Virus record (IMG/VR): IMGVR_UViG_3300022594_000012
Location: 1 to 38,880 of that record
Direction: 5' to 3' (one strand)
DNA: 38,880 bases
Source: a virus
Position 1 is the stretch's first letter. Every line of letters starts with the position of its first letter. Both the position numbers and the translations under genes were made by a program. The notes under the pieces are model-generated. The model saw only the letters and a program-made list of their open reading frames with translations, was not told where the DNA came from and made no database searches. Shown here piece by piece: positions 21,696 through 29,584 of the stretch.

Positions 21696-21913
21696 TGGCA
21701 AATAGCATGAAACCAAAAACGGTAGTTAAAGCTGCGTTGAAAAAAGACCCAAGTAACAAAGGACTTAAAGCTGACCTTGCTGGCCTAAAGAAGAAGCCAA
21801 CAAGTAAATCTGTAGCTCGCGGTAAGGCTGCCGGAGAAGCTATGGGTAAGGGAATTGCTAAAGTAATTTCTACTAGCTCAGCTAACCCAGCTGGTATGCG
21901 TAAGAAAGTCTAA
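21695..21913 (+). CDS. 72-residue basic protein, last gene of the chain
   Basis: Starts at TAATG. Sequence rich in Lys, Ala and Gly (KPKTVVKAALKKDPSNKG; KSVARGKAAGEAMGKGIAK) with a short tail SANPAGMRKKV. No family recognised. It is followed by a strong terminator, so it closes the micro-operon. Confidence 0.75.
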   Translation: MANSMKPKTVVKAALKKDPSNKGLKADLAGLKKKPTSKSVARGKAAGEAMGKGIAKVISTSSANPAGMRKKV

Positions 21914-21928
21914 ATTCCAACACAAACA

Positions 21929-21956
21929 AACCCCTTGCATTGCAGGGGGTTTTTTG
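21929..21956 (+). terminator. Rho-independent terminator after the small basic genes
   Basis: AACCCCTTGC and GCAGGGGGTT fold into a GC-rich stem (from 21929) followed by TTTTTT to 21956. It separates the micro-operon from the HNH gene at 21970, whose start lies only 13 bases further. Confidence 0.9.
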
Positions 21957-21969
21957 TTACCCTAGTTTC

Positions 21970-22344
21970 ATGAAGCGCACTAAAAAAGCGATACATAAGC
22001 TGTCTGAAATTGATGATGACCTACTTATGGCTTACTGCTCCGAATGCGAGACTCTAGTAAAGATTCTAAAAGAGATTCGCTCAGACGGTAAGGCGCGTTA
22101 TCGCTGTAAAAACAGGCATCGTGACACCTTAAACCTTACTAAGGCCCCCTATCGCCAGTTCAAAAAAGACCGTTGTGAAGACCCGGACTGCACGGCTACT
22201 ATCCTATACTCATGTCAGCTTACAGTTGACCATATAGACGGTAACCGCCACAATAATGACATTTCAAACCTAATGACATTGTGCCATAACTGCCATGCCC
22301 TAAAGTCTTTCCGCAACAATGACTACGTAAATAAATACGATTAG
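21970..22344 (+). CDS. HNH endonuclease with zinc-binding cysteines
   Basis: ATG 21970 (124 residues) is preferred over starts that would lie inside the terminator. An N-terminal treble-clef-like piece holds AYCSEC (Cys23, Cys26) and YRCKNRH. The HNH core is RCEDPDC (Cys69, Cys74), LTVDHIDGNRHNNDISNL (Asp87-His88, Asn96 region) and LCHNCHALK (Cys105, Cys108). It resembles free-standing homing-type HNH nucleases that lie between phage genes. There is no ribosome site and it lies after a terminator, so it may be expressed on its own or be a recent insertion. Confidence 0.85.
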   Translation: MKRTKKAIHKLSEIDDDLLMAYCSECETLVKILKEIRSDGKARYRCKNRHRDTLNLTKAPYRQFKKDRCEDPDCTATILYSCQLTVDHIDGNRHNNDISNLMTLCHNCHALKSFRNNDYVNKYD

Positions 22345-22373
22345 CCTTTAATTTGGCCTAAAATTCCCTATTC

Positions 22374-22402
22374 TTGACTTGTAGCTGTTCGTGCGAATAG
22401 TT
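22374..22402 (+). promoter_or_regulatory. Weak promoter candidate with internal dyad
   Basis: TTGACT at 22374-22379 is a good -35 box, but the -10 region 17 bases on (ATAGTT) is poor. The spacer holds the dyad TTCG-TG-CGAA (22388-22397), which extends imperfectly on both sides. The gap 22345-22442 holds no gene; the tail operon might start here. Confidence 0.2.
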
Positions 22403-22442
22403 GCCTACTTTGTAGAACCTGCGCCTGAATAAGGATATGCGA

Positions 22443-22649
22443 ATGTCTGACCAGAACTTTAACCCCTGGTGGAAACATGTAAATGACTACCTTCAATTTG
22501 AAGAGCGTCAAGAGTTTCTCCGTGGTGCTATGGGTTATAGACCTAATAATAAGCAAGATGCCATGCTTGGTATGCTGCTTGCGGGTTATACAAATCAGAA
22601 ATTCGAAATCCCTAAAGCGCTAGGTTCTAACCGTGATTATAGACCCTGA
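22443..22649 (+). CDS. Small unknown protein before the tail-completion genes
   Basis: ATG 22443 is preferred over ATG 22437 because AAGG at 22430 then has normal spacing; 68 residues. The sequence is helical with aromatic residues (NFNPWWKHVNDYLQFEERQE; AMLGMLLAGYTNQKFEIP). The end overlaps the next gene by 17 bases. It lies between the HNH gene and neck/tail genes and may be a small connector part; no family recognised. Confidence 0.65.
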   Translation: MSDQNFNPWWKHVNDYLQFEERQEFLRGAMGYRPNNKQDAMLGMLLAGYTNQKFEIPKALGSNRDYRP

Positions 22650-22938
22650 GATTTATACTAAGGCATTTCACGATACGGCCGAGGATATGACTGAAGACCT
22701 TCGAAAAGAAGCTTTGTCACACGGCTGGCACCCAGACGTCGTCAATAACATGCATGTTAAATACAGTGACGACGATGGCTTTACCGTTAAGGTACACCCT
22801 GACTTTTACGACCGTGCTTTTATGCACGAGTTCGGTTCACCTGGCAATCAACCTACTGCGGTTATTCGAAAGTATTCTAATAAAGACAACGCAGCTCATG
22901 AGGTTGTCATTAAACATCTAGAGAAGCACGCAGGTTAA
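22633..22938 (+). CDS. Head-tail joining / tail completion protein, HK97 gp10-like
   Basis: The start is GTG 22633; 101 residues. An N-terminal helix (YTKAFHDTAEDMTEDLRKEA) is followed by a beta part VKYSDDDGFTVKVHPDFYDRAFM (in pieces) and HEFGSPGNQPTAVIRKY. The pattern of an E-F-G motif followed by a proline and a short helix matches HK97-gp10-like proteins, which act at the head-tail junction. It is followed at two bases by the next connector gene. Confidence 0.65.
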   Translation: MIIDPEIYTKAFHDTAEDMTEDLRKEALSHGWHPDVVNNMHVKYSDDDGFTVKVHPDFYDRAFMHEFGSPGNQPTAVIRKYSNKDNAAHEVVIKHLEKHAG

Positions 22939-22940
22939 TC

Positions 22941-23606
22941 ATGGCTTTCTTGCTTGGAGAAGATAAGGCGCTGAAGGAACGACTTCAGGGCATCATTGTG
23001 CATGACCAAAAGGCCGACGGCCAGGGCGTACCTCGTCAGGTAGGCGTGTTCTTCGGACAACCGGACCAAGAACTACGTACCCAGAACTACCCATACATTA
23101 CAATTGACTTGATTGATATTAGCGCTGACCACCAGCGTGAAATGCGTGGTAAGTCAAGTGCTGCCTACTTGGTACCAGATATCGTTACTATCGGAGAAAC
23201 CGATGCCTTTGAAACAGATATTCCTATTCCAGTAACTCTGGACTACCAGATTACTGCGTATTCTCGTAACCCAATGCACGACCGCGTTCTTATGAACCAG
23301 CTTCTGCACTCAAAGCTACCTTTTAGATTTGGCTATATCGAAGTACTAGAGAAAAGCACCACGGTAGGAGACACTACCACTAATCTCAATACTCTTCGAC
23401 GCCTAGATGTTATGGATGTCTCAAAACGCGATATTACAGAAGCGGGTAAGAGACTATTCATGAATGCTGTAACCGTGCGTATTTCGTCAGAGATTCCGCA
23501 GGATACTTATAGGAAACTACTCGGTGTACAACAAGTTGTTAGTAACGTTGGTACTTTGCCTCAAAAGGTGAATAGCGTTAATGAGACCGTCACTGTTCTG
23601 CCATAA
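22941..23606 (+). CDS. Probable tail terminator / head-tail connector
   Basis: It starts two bases after the previous gene and lies directly before the sheath, where contractile phages usually encode the tail terminator or completion protein. The 221-residue product has NYPYITIDLIDISADHQREM, PIPVTLDYQITAYSRNPMHD, then LLHSKLPFRFGYIEVLEK and a C-terminal beta part KRLFMNAVTVRISSEIPQ. The NYPYITIDLI and LDYQITAYSR pieces resemble T4 gp15-like and related terminators. Assignment is by position and shape. Confidence 0.6.
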   Translation: MAFLLGEDKALKERLQGIIVHDQKADGQGVPRQVGVFFGQPDQELRTQNYPYITIDLIDISADHQREMRGKSSAAYLVPDIVTIGETDAFETDIPIPVTLDYQITAYSRNPMHDRVLMNQLLHSKLPFRFGYIEVLEKSTTVGDTTTNLNTLRRLDVMDVSKRDITEAGKRLFMNAVTVRISSEIPQDTYRKLLGVQQVVSNVGTLPQKVNSVNETVTVLP

Positions 23607-23647
23607 ATTGGAAACCCCAGAAAAAATCAACTAACCAAGGAGTCTAA

Positions 23648-25621
23648 ATGACTATTTATAAACACCCTGGAGTTTATGTAAATGAGCTCCCGCTTACAGT
23701 TACCACTAACGCATTTGGCTACTCGGCTATCGCTGCTGGTGCTGTAGTTGCACAATTTGCAAAGGGCCCAACTACGGTTACCCGAGTTACTTCTTATTCT
23801 CAATTTGAAGATAAGTTCGGCAGCCTAAACGGAAGTTATCCAGCTACTTACAGCGTTAAACTATTTTTTGATAATGGTGGAACTGACCTGTATGTACGTC
23901 GTGTAGTTTCTTCACTTGCACCAAGAGCAAGCGTAGTTATTCACGATGACACTGCTGGAACCCCTGCTGTGGTGACTACAATCGAGTCAAAGTACATTGG
24001 TAATGACACCATTAACTTCCGAGTTAAGGTTGACAATAAGACTCTTATTGGCAACTACTATTACTACGATTTCCACGTGTACTACAGCGATGGTGTTCAA
24101 GATGTTGAGGTTGAACGGTTTAACGCTGTTAGCTTTGACCAGCCGGACTCTAGCTCATACATCAAAAGCATTCTTGATGTACTGTCTAGCTATGTTCGCG
24201 TGTCGGGCAATGTTACTGCACCGGGTACGGGTAAATCAGTTGAATCAACATACCTTCCTCTAACGGGTGTCACTACAGAGGTAGGACCTACAAAGTATGA
24301 CTATACTGGTGATGTTGCCTCTGTATCTAACTCTCCAGTTACATTTGTAGCAAATATTACAGGTAAAACTGGAACAGCAGCTTCAGGCTCTGTATCTTTG
24401 ACACTAAACAGCGCAGACGCTGAAATCTCAGTGAATATGGGTATTTCTGGAACCGGAATTGATACTGGAACTACTGTTGCCGCAGTCAATGGCACATCAT
24501 TGACGCTAAGTAAGGTGACTACCAGCTCTCTAAACGCAACAGCACTTACCTTTACAGCTAATATTAGCAATGCAAAAATTAGCGGCCTGAGTGGTTCGGC
24601 ATCTGTTACTTTGGTATCAGCAAACCCTGAAATTTCAGTAGGCATGGGAATTACTGGCCCTGGTATTCAGGATTCAACTACAGTGGCTGCAATTTCTGGA
24701 ACCGCTCTTACATTGTCTAAGAATTTGCTAGTTCAGCCATCAGGAACCGTTTCGTCATTTGCAACGTTTAATGACTTTAACGTTGTTGACCAGCCATTGG
24801 TGTTCTTCTTGCCAGACGTTCACAAGTTCTTTACTTCGGGTAGCGTTGTAGACGCTCAGTACGTCTATAACTCAATTATTGCTTGGTCAGAAACTTACAC
24901 CAGTCGGTTTACGGTTGTTGATACTCCTGCAAACTACGAAGTTACAGATGCAACTTCTTTTGCAAATGGACTTACTGCTACAAGCCGTGCTGCTGTTTAC
25001 TACCCACACATCTACATTAAAGACACTGCCGCTGGTGGAAGCTCGATTCGTAAAGTTAACCCGTCGGGTGCTATTACTGGATTGTACTTGTTTAATGACC
25101 GCAAGTCTGGTCCTTTCAAGACTCCGGCAGGCATCAGTGCAACTCTTGCGGATGCAATTGCAATTGAAAAGCTACTCACCAATGCTGACCTCGATGCTCT
25201 AAACAGCCCGAGCGAACCATTGAACGCTATTCGTAACGTTCCTGGTGCTGGCATCGTTGTTATGGGTGGCCGCACTCTAAAGCAAGACGGTACCGCTAAC
25301 CGCTACATCTCAATGCGCCGTTCGCTGACATATATCGAAAAGAGCTTGTCTGACCTAACTCAGTTTGCTGTTTTTGAGAGCAACAGTGAGGCTCTATGGG
25401 CACGTATTACCACCGTCCTAAGTGCATTCCTGAACACCTACCGTAACCAGGGTGGTCTTCGTGGTGCAAACCCTTCGGACGCATTCTTTGTAACATGTGA
25501 TGCAACTAACAACTCAGCACAGTCAATTGCTGCTGGCATTGTTAACGTTGATGTCGGTGTTGCACTGCAATACCCAGGTGAGTTCGTAGTAATTAACCTA
25601 TCGCAAATCGTTGGCCAGTAG
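23648..25621 (+). CDS. Tail sheath protein with inserted tandem beta modules
   Basis: AAGGAG precedes ATG; 657 residues. The start YKHPGVYVNELPLTVTT is typical of phage sheaths, as are the N-terminal domain YVRRVVSSLAPRASV, the central KSGPFKTPAGISATLAD and the C-terminal domain with GRTLKQDGTANRYISMRR, LSAFLNTYRNQGGLRG and NVDVGVALQYPGEFVVINL. The C-terminal domain polymerises and contracts; the middle part faces outward. Between the N-terminal and central parts (about 225-375) lie two similar segments with NMGISGTGIDTGTTVAAV and GMGITGPGIQDSTTVAAI, absent from ordinary sheaths. Confidence 0.95.
   Translation: MTIYKHPGVYVNELPLTVTTNAFGYSAIAAGAVVAQFAKGPTTVTRVTSYSQFEDKFGSLNGSYPATYSVKLFFDNGGTDLYVRRVVSSLAPRASVVIHDDTAGTPAVVTTIESKYIGNDTINFRVKVDNKTLIGNYYYYDFHVYYSDGVQDVEVERFNAVSFDQPDSSSYIKSILDVLSSYVRVSGNVTAPGTGKSVESTYLPLTGVTTEVGPTKYDYTGDVASVSNSPVTFVANITGKTGTAASGSVSLTLNSADAEISVNMGISGTGIDTGTTVAAVNGTSLTLSKVTTSSLNATALTFTANISNAKISGLSGSASVTLVSANPEISVGMGITGPGIQDSTTVAAISGTALTLSKNLLVQPSGTVSSFATFNDFNVVDQPLVFFLPDVHKFFTSGSVVDAQYVYNSIIAWSETYTSRFTVVDTPANYEVTDATSFANGLTATSRAAVYYPHIYIKDTAAGGSSIRKVNPSGAITGLYLFNDRKSGPFKTPAGISATLADAIAIEKLLTNADLDALNSPSEPLNAIRNVPGAGIVVMGGRTLKQDGTANRYISMRRSLTYIEKSLSDLTQFAVFESNSEALWARITTVLSAFLNTYRNQGGLRGANPSDAFFVTCDATNNSAQSIAAGIVNVDVGVALQYPGEFVVINLSQIVGQ
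24335..24763 (+). repeat. Tandem protein-level repeat inside the sheath gene
   Basis: Residues about 230-304 and 310-372 of the sheath share the order SGSVSLTLNSADAEISVNMG / SGSASVTLVSANPEISVGMG, then TTVAAVNGTSLTLSK / TTVAAISGTALTLSK. The DNA has diverged, so the duplication is not recent. Related modules occur in the fibre at 13606 (residues 322-392) and the baseplate fibre at 35612 (196-262). Confidence 0.8.
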
Positions 25622-25640
25622 TCTAAGGAGAAAATAACCA

Positions 25641-26270
25641 ATGGCAACAGTAATCAATAACCGCTCAACACTTGAGACGGACCCAATCAGAAACTTTAGG
25701 TTTCTGGTTACCTTCAAGCCGCTAAACGCTAGCGATGCAACTTGGTTGGCCACTGGCCTAAACAAGGTCACCGTTGGTTTTACCTCGGTTTCGGGATTGG
25801 CAGTTACCACTGACTCTATCCCTTACCGTGAGGGTGGCTACAACACCACTGTTCACCAGATTCCTGGTCAGACAACCTTCGCCCCTATCTCGCTGCAGCG
25901 TGGTGTCGTTCTTGGCACCAAGCAGCACTGGGACTGGATGCGCCAGTTGTTTGCAACAGTTCAGGGTGGAACCAACCGTTCTAACCAGGCCACTAACTTC
26001 CGTTGCGATGTTGAGATTGCAGTGCTTTCTCACCCAATTGCAGGTTCGGGTGGCGCTAACACTGAGTTGACTGGTGCTAACTACGCCGACCACGTCTCAA
26101 TGCGTTTCCAGGTTTACAACGCCTGGCCAACCAACGTGGCTTACTCAGACCTAAACGCAGGTGACAACGCAATCTTCGTAGAGCAGATGACTCTAGTTCA
26201 CGAAGGTTTCGATGTTAACTGGGCTACTGACCTAACCCCAGCAGGTTCGGCTAAGCCTTTCGCTAACTAA
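25641..26270 (+). CDS. Tail tube protein, T4 gp19-like
   Basis: AAGGAG precedes ATG with a slightly long gap. The 209-residue product starts with DPIRNFRFLVTF (a tube signature), followed by GFTSVSGLAVTTDSIPYREGG and HQIPGQTTFAPISLQRGVV, and WDWMRQLFATVQGG. The F-x-V-x-F start, VSGL and QRG motifs are typical of gp19-like tubes, which stack in hexameric rings inside the sheath. C-ending codons show high expression. It follows the sheath as expected. Confidence 0.92.
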   Translation: MATVINNRSTLETDPIRNFRFLVTFKPLNASDATWLATGLNKVTVGFTSVSGLAVTTDSIPYREGGYNTTVHQIPGQTTFAPISLQRGVVLGTKQHWDWMRQLFATVQGGTNRSNQATNFRCDVEIAVLSHPIAGSGGANTELTGANYADHVSMRFQVYNAWPTNVAYSDLNAGDNAIFVEQMTLVHEGFDVNWATDLTPAGSAKPFAN

Positions 26271-26294
26271 CAAACTAATATAGGAGAATAATTC

Positions 26295-27107
26295 GTGAAC
26301 GAAAAAGTAACAGCTGCTAACCCAGATTTGCTAAACCAACTGGCCCAGCAGGCTATGAATGACAGTCAACAACAAGATGTAATTGTTTCAGAGATTACTT
26401 ACCCGACAGACACATTGGTGCTCCTTCCCGGCGGCTACATTACAGCCGCTGGGGAGGTCATCAAGTCTGCTGAGGTTCGTGAACTCACCGGCAAAGATGA
26501 AGAGTTTATCGGAAAAGCTCAGACTCCTGCCAAGGCTTTTGGTGGCCTACTAGAGCGTGCAGTAATATCTATCGGTGACCTTGCAGTTACCCCAGATATT
26601 ATTGATAACTTGCTAGTGGGCGACCGCGACGCTCTACTACTTGGTATTTATCGAGTTACATTTGGCTCAACCGCAACTTTCTCTGAATTTTGTGGTGGCT
26701 GCGTAGAGTACAAAGATATTTCTATCGATGTCGATGAAGACATCAAGGTGCAAAAACTGAGCAATCCTATTACTGATAGAACCTTTACAGTTCAAGGACG
26801 AAAGCACAAGTACCTTGTTGCTTTGCCTACTGGCTTTACTCAGAAGGCTTTGCTTAATAACCCAGAAAAAACTGTAGCTGAACTAACAACTATGTTGCTT
26901 GAACAAACTGTCCTAGAGATTGACGATGTTCAGGTTCTTGGTAAGGTACAGGTACAAAATATTGGACTAGCTGACCGTCGTGCTATTGGTGAGGAGCTTG
27001 CTAAGCGTGCTCCTGGGCCAAAGTTTGACGATATTGTTGTTACCTGCCCTGACTGTGAGGGAAAGGTCGTGGTCCCGGTAAGTATTGGGGCCTTGTTTCG
27101 GTTCTAG
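26295..27107 (+). CDS. Tail assembly chaperone / T4 gp26-like baseplate protein with zinc cysteines
   Basis: The start is GTG 26295 with AGGAGA nine bases upstream; 270 residues. TYPTDTLVLLPGGYI and SAEVRELTGKDEEFI (36-72), then DIIDNLLVGDRDALLLGIYR (101-120) follow the pattern of the T4 gp26/gp51-type family widespread in contractile phages. Two CxxC pairs, Cys133/136 (FCGGC) and Cys251/254 (TCPDC), likely bind zinc. It sits between tube and tape measure, the place of the assembly chaperone. Its end overlaps another open frame (27082-27261) without ATG; see that entry. The role as chaperone is inferred from order. Confidence 0.75.
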   Translation: MNEKVTAANPDLLNQLAQQAMNDSQQQDVIVSEITYPTDTLVLLPGGYITAAGEVIKSAEVRELTGKDEEFIGKAQTPAKAFGGLLERAVISIGDLAVTPDIIDNLLVGDRDALLLGIYRVTFGSTATFSEFCGGCVEYKDISIDVDEDIKVQKLSNPITDRTFTVQGRKHKYLVALPTGFTQKALLNNPEKTVAELTTMLLEQTVLEIDDVQVLGKVQVQNIGLADRRAIGEELAKRAPGPKFDDIVVTCPDCEGKVVVPVSIGALFRF

Positions 27108-27261
27108 CGTTGCTAACTACAGAGAGCTGTTAGAGGAATGGGGCTTGCTTTCTATTGCGTTTAGTGGATGGACACTGGATGAGATTAAAGAGTTAAGCCC
27201 CAGAGAGAGAACTAACTGGTTAGAGATATCCAGTTTGTTTGGAAGAGTGAATAGGAAGTAG
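27082..27261 (+). CDS. Likely +1 frameshifted C-terminal extension of the chaperone
   Basis: This frame is open from after a TAA at 27079-27081 to TAG 27259-27261 and encodes a plausible protein end: VANYRELLEEWGLLSIAFSG, then WTLDEIKELSPRERTNWLEI. This looks like second chaperone ORFs that precede tape measure genes. It has no ATG or GTG start; only TTG 27085, without ribosome site, is available. It is in the +1 frame relative to the chaperone. The overlap contains TTT-CGG at 27096-27101: slippage of Phe-tRNA from TTT to TTC would continue at GGT 27100 and give a fusion of about 321 residues. A -2 shift is also possible. Independent TTG initiation is the alternative. Confidence 0.65.
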   Translation, partial: VLGPCFGSSVANYRELLEEWGLLSIAFSGWTLDEIKELSPRERTNWLEISSLFGRVNRK

Positions 27262-27262
27262 T

Positions 27263-29584
27263 ATGTCTGATAAAGACTTAACTGGTAAAGATTTAGCAAA
27301 AAATCTTACTACCAGTAAGGCAGCGGCTGCTGATATCGCTAAGTCTGCTAAAAAAATTGAAGATAGCTTAAAGGCTGCTGCCCGAGCTACTACTGGCGCA
27401 TTTGGTGGTGGAATTCGAGCCACCTTTAACCAGATGACGGGTACAAGGCAGTATGGTGTTACTGGAGGAATTCCTGGTCCTGCAACATTTGATAACAGCC
27501 TTATGCGTCCTGGACTTGGTCTTTCGGACTTTACTAACTTCGCTTCCGGAATGTCAAAAGGCTTTTCAAACTTTCTTCCAGATGTAAGTTCTGCAGTTCA
27601 GCGTGCTGGAAACTATTACAACGCCACTATTATGGGTGGTTTTAGAGGCTCTCAAAAACTAAGTAGCAACAACGTTGATGACCGAACTTTTGGTGTCCTA
27701 TCATCTATGGGTGGCGTCACAAGTGCTGGCTCAAGCGCTGAGGTTGCTAATATCTTTGCTAACCAGGGTATGGTCGCTGGTAGTGAAGCATATATGCGAA
27801 ATGTTCGCGCTGTAGGTAACGCTGCTAGATATCTAAACATGGATAACGCCACTGCAGCTAAAGCTATTGGTGGCCTTGGAACAGGTGCGTCTTCCTCTAA
27901 CTTGATGCGTAACTTTGGTATTTATACCACTGACCCGACAACTGGTAAAGAACGCAGTATGTCGGATATTTTTGGTGACCTTGCCAGCAGACTTAGTGGC
28001 GTTAATGGGGCAAATGCAACTCCAGAGGATGTTCAAAACTCAATTCGTAAGGGCGCACTTGGTGCGTCTATTGCAAACTCTGGTTTGACCGATACGCAAC
28101 AGACTTTGTTTAAGCAATACATGATTGAGCGTGCTCAAGGCAACAATATGGACCTTAGCAACCAGTCTACAATGGACAAACTTAACAGTTCAGTAGATAA
28201 CCCTATGAATTCATTTATGAATTTAGAAACTTCGGGTGAGGGTGCTCAAAAGAATGCTACTGGAGCATACCTTGATGGTATTAAGGCTGTAACTGGAACT
28301 CTGACTGGTCTTGACGCTGTGGCTGGGCGACTAGCATCGGTATTAGGTGGAGTTACTTCAGGTATGCAAGTTCTTATGGGTGCCAAAACAACTCAAGGAC
28401 TAATGGGTATGGCGGGCTCCAGTATCAACCTCATCAGTAGTGGTATTGAGGCCATGATGCAGGCTGACCCAACGCACCTTTCAGAGCTATTCTCTGGTAT
28501 GGCTGGTGTTGCTACTGGTGGTGTGGGATTGGCGGCAACTGAAAATACTGCTAATGCTGGTTTTCGGGCAGGAATTTTTGGTGGAAGCGGAGCGACTGGA
28601 GAGGGCGGCCAATATAAAAACTCAAAAACAGGAAGCACTTCTAAAACCGGTGGTGGAGATAACTCAACTCCATTTGGTGGTCTAGACCAGGGTGGCTACA
28701 CCATTACCACTGGTACCAATACTGTTGGCCAGCCTTTGGCAGGAAAATTACCGACTGGTGGTTGGCAATTTACTACTAAAGAACCTAGTGGAAACCACAA
28801 AGGTCAACAGCACAAAGCAATTGATTACCCTGCCCCTAAAGGTACTGCCGTTATGGCTGTTGCTGATGGTGAGGTTGAGGAATTTTTTGATGGGGTTAAA
28901 AAAGACTCTACTATTGACAAAAACGGAAATCCCAATTGGCATGGTGTTGGGGATGGTAAAGGCAATTATGTAAAGCTAAACCATGGCATTGGAAAAAATG
29001 GTAAAAATATTTACACTATTTATGAGCACTTGGGGTCAGTTACCGTAAAAAAGAGTCGTAAAAAGGACGGTGCCGGTGACCAGGTTAAGAGGGGAGATGT
29101 AATTGGTTATGTTGGCCTTACTGGCGATACGTCGGGTGCTCATTTGCATTACGAAGTTAACGAGGGCGCAACCAAAGTTGACCCAAAGAATCTAAGTTCT
29201 CTTCTTGGAAACTCCACTACTACTGGCAAAATTTCAAAAGCGCAAGCATCTGCTGCAAGTAGTTTGGTAAATGCCGTTATGAGTGCCTACGCTGGCGACC
29301 CTGGCGCAATTCAGGCGCTAATGAATGCTACAGGTGTTAGCGCTACAATGTCTAAATATGGCGTCTCTGGAAACTCTACTTCTCCAGCAAATCAGTATGC
29401 AAATGCTGGAGATACTGGTGCTACAGGCGGTGGTGCCGGTGGTGGCAGCAACGTTACAAATAACGTTGGTGGAATCACGGTTAACATAAAAGACGCTAGC
29501 CCAGAGTCTGCTCAAAAGTTTGCTCAAATTGTTCAGGACTACCTAAACAACCAAACTCTAACTTCTAACCTAGGGAGCTACTAA
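27263..29584 (+). CDS. Tape measure protein with M23 peptidase domain
   Basis: AGGAAG precedes ATG; 773 residues. The N-terminal region is Ala/Lys-rich helical, and residues 120-440 are Gly/Ala-rich with helices, typical of tape measures. Residues about 500-650 are a peptidase M23 (LytM-like) domain: HKAIDYPAP with His517 and Asp521, YEHLG with His589, and GAHLHYEV with His627 and His629, so all expected zinc and catalytic residues are present. It likely opens peptidoglycan during DNA entry. With the usual 0.15 nm per residue, tail length would be near 115 nm. The end shares one base with the next start. Confidence 0.88.
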   Translation: MSDKDLTGKDLAKNLTTSKAAAADIAKSAKKIEDSLKAAARATTGAFGGGIRATFNQMTGTRQYGVTGGIPGPATFDNSLMRPGLGLSDFTNFASGMSKGFSNFLPDVSSAVQRAGNYYNATIMGGFRGSQKLSSNNVDDRTFGVLSSMGGVTSAGSSAEVANIFANQGMVAGSEAYMRNVRAVGNAARYLNMDNATAAKAIGGLGTGASSSNLMRNFGIYTTDPTTGKERSMSDIFGDLASRLSGVNGANATPEDVQNSIRKGALGASIANSGLTDTQQTLFKQYMIERAQGNNMDLSNQSTMDKLNSSVDNPMNSFMNLETSGEGAQKNATGAYLDGIKAVTGTLTGLDAVAGRLASVLGGVTSGMQVLMGAKTTQGLMGMAGSSINLISSGIEAMMQADPTHLSELFSGMAGVATGGVGLAATENTANAGFRAGIFGGSGATGEGGQYKNSKTGSTSKTGGGDNSTPFGGLDQGGYTITTGTNTVGQPLAGKLPTGGWQFTTKEPSGNHKGQQHKAIDYPAPKGTAVMAVADGEVEEFFDGVKKDSTIDKNGNPNWHGVGDGKGNYVKLNHGIGKNGKNIYTIYEHLGSVTVKKSRKKDGAGDQVKRGDVIGYVGLTGDTSGAHLHYEVNEGATKVDPKNLSSLLGNSTTTGKISKAQASAASSLVNAVMSAYAGDPGAIQALMNATGVSATMSKYGVSGNSTSPANQYANAGDTGATGGGAGGGSNVTNNVGGITVNIKDASPESAQKFAQIVQDYLNNQTLTSNLGSY

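Noticed and set aside
22380-22400. Possible LexA-type operator (GTTCG...CGAAT)
   Set aside because: The half-sites are in the reverse order compared with the actinobacterial/Gram-positive SOS box, and the spacing differs.
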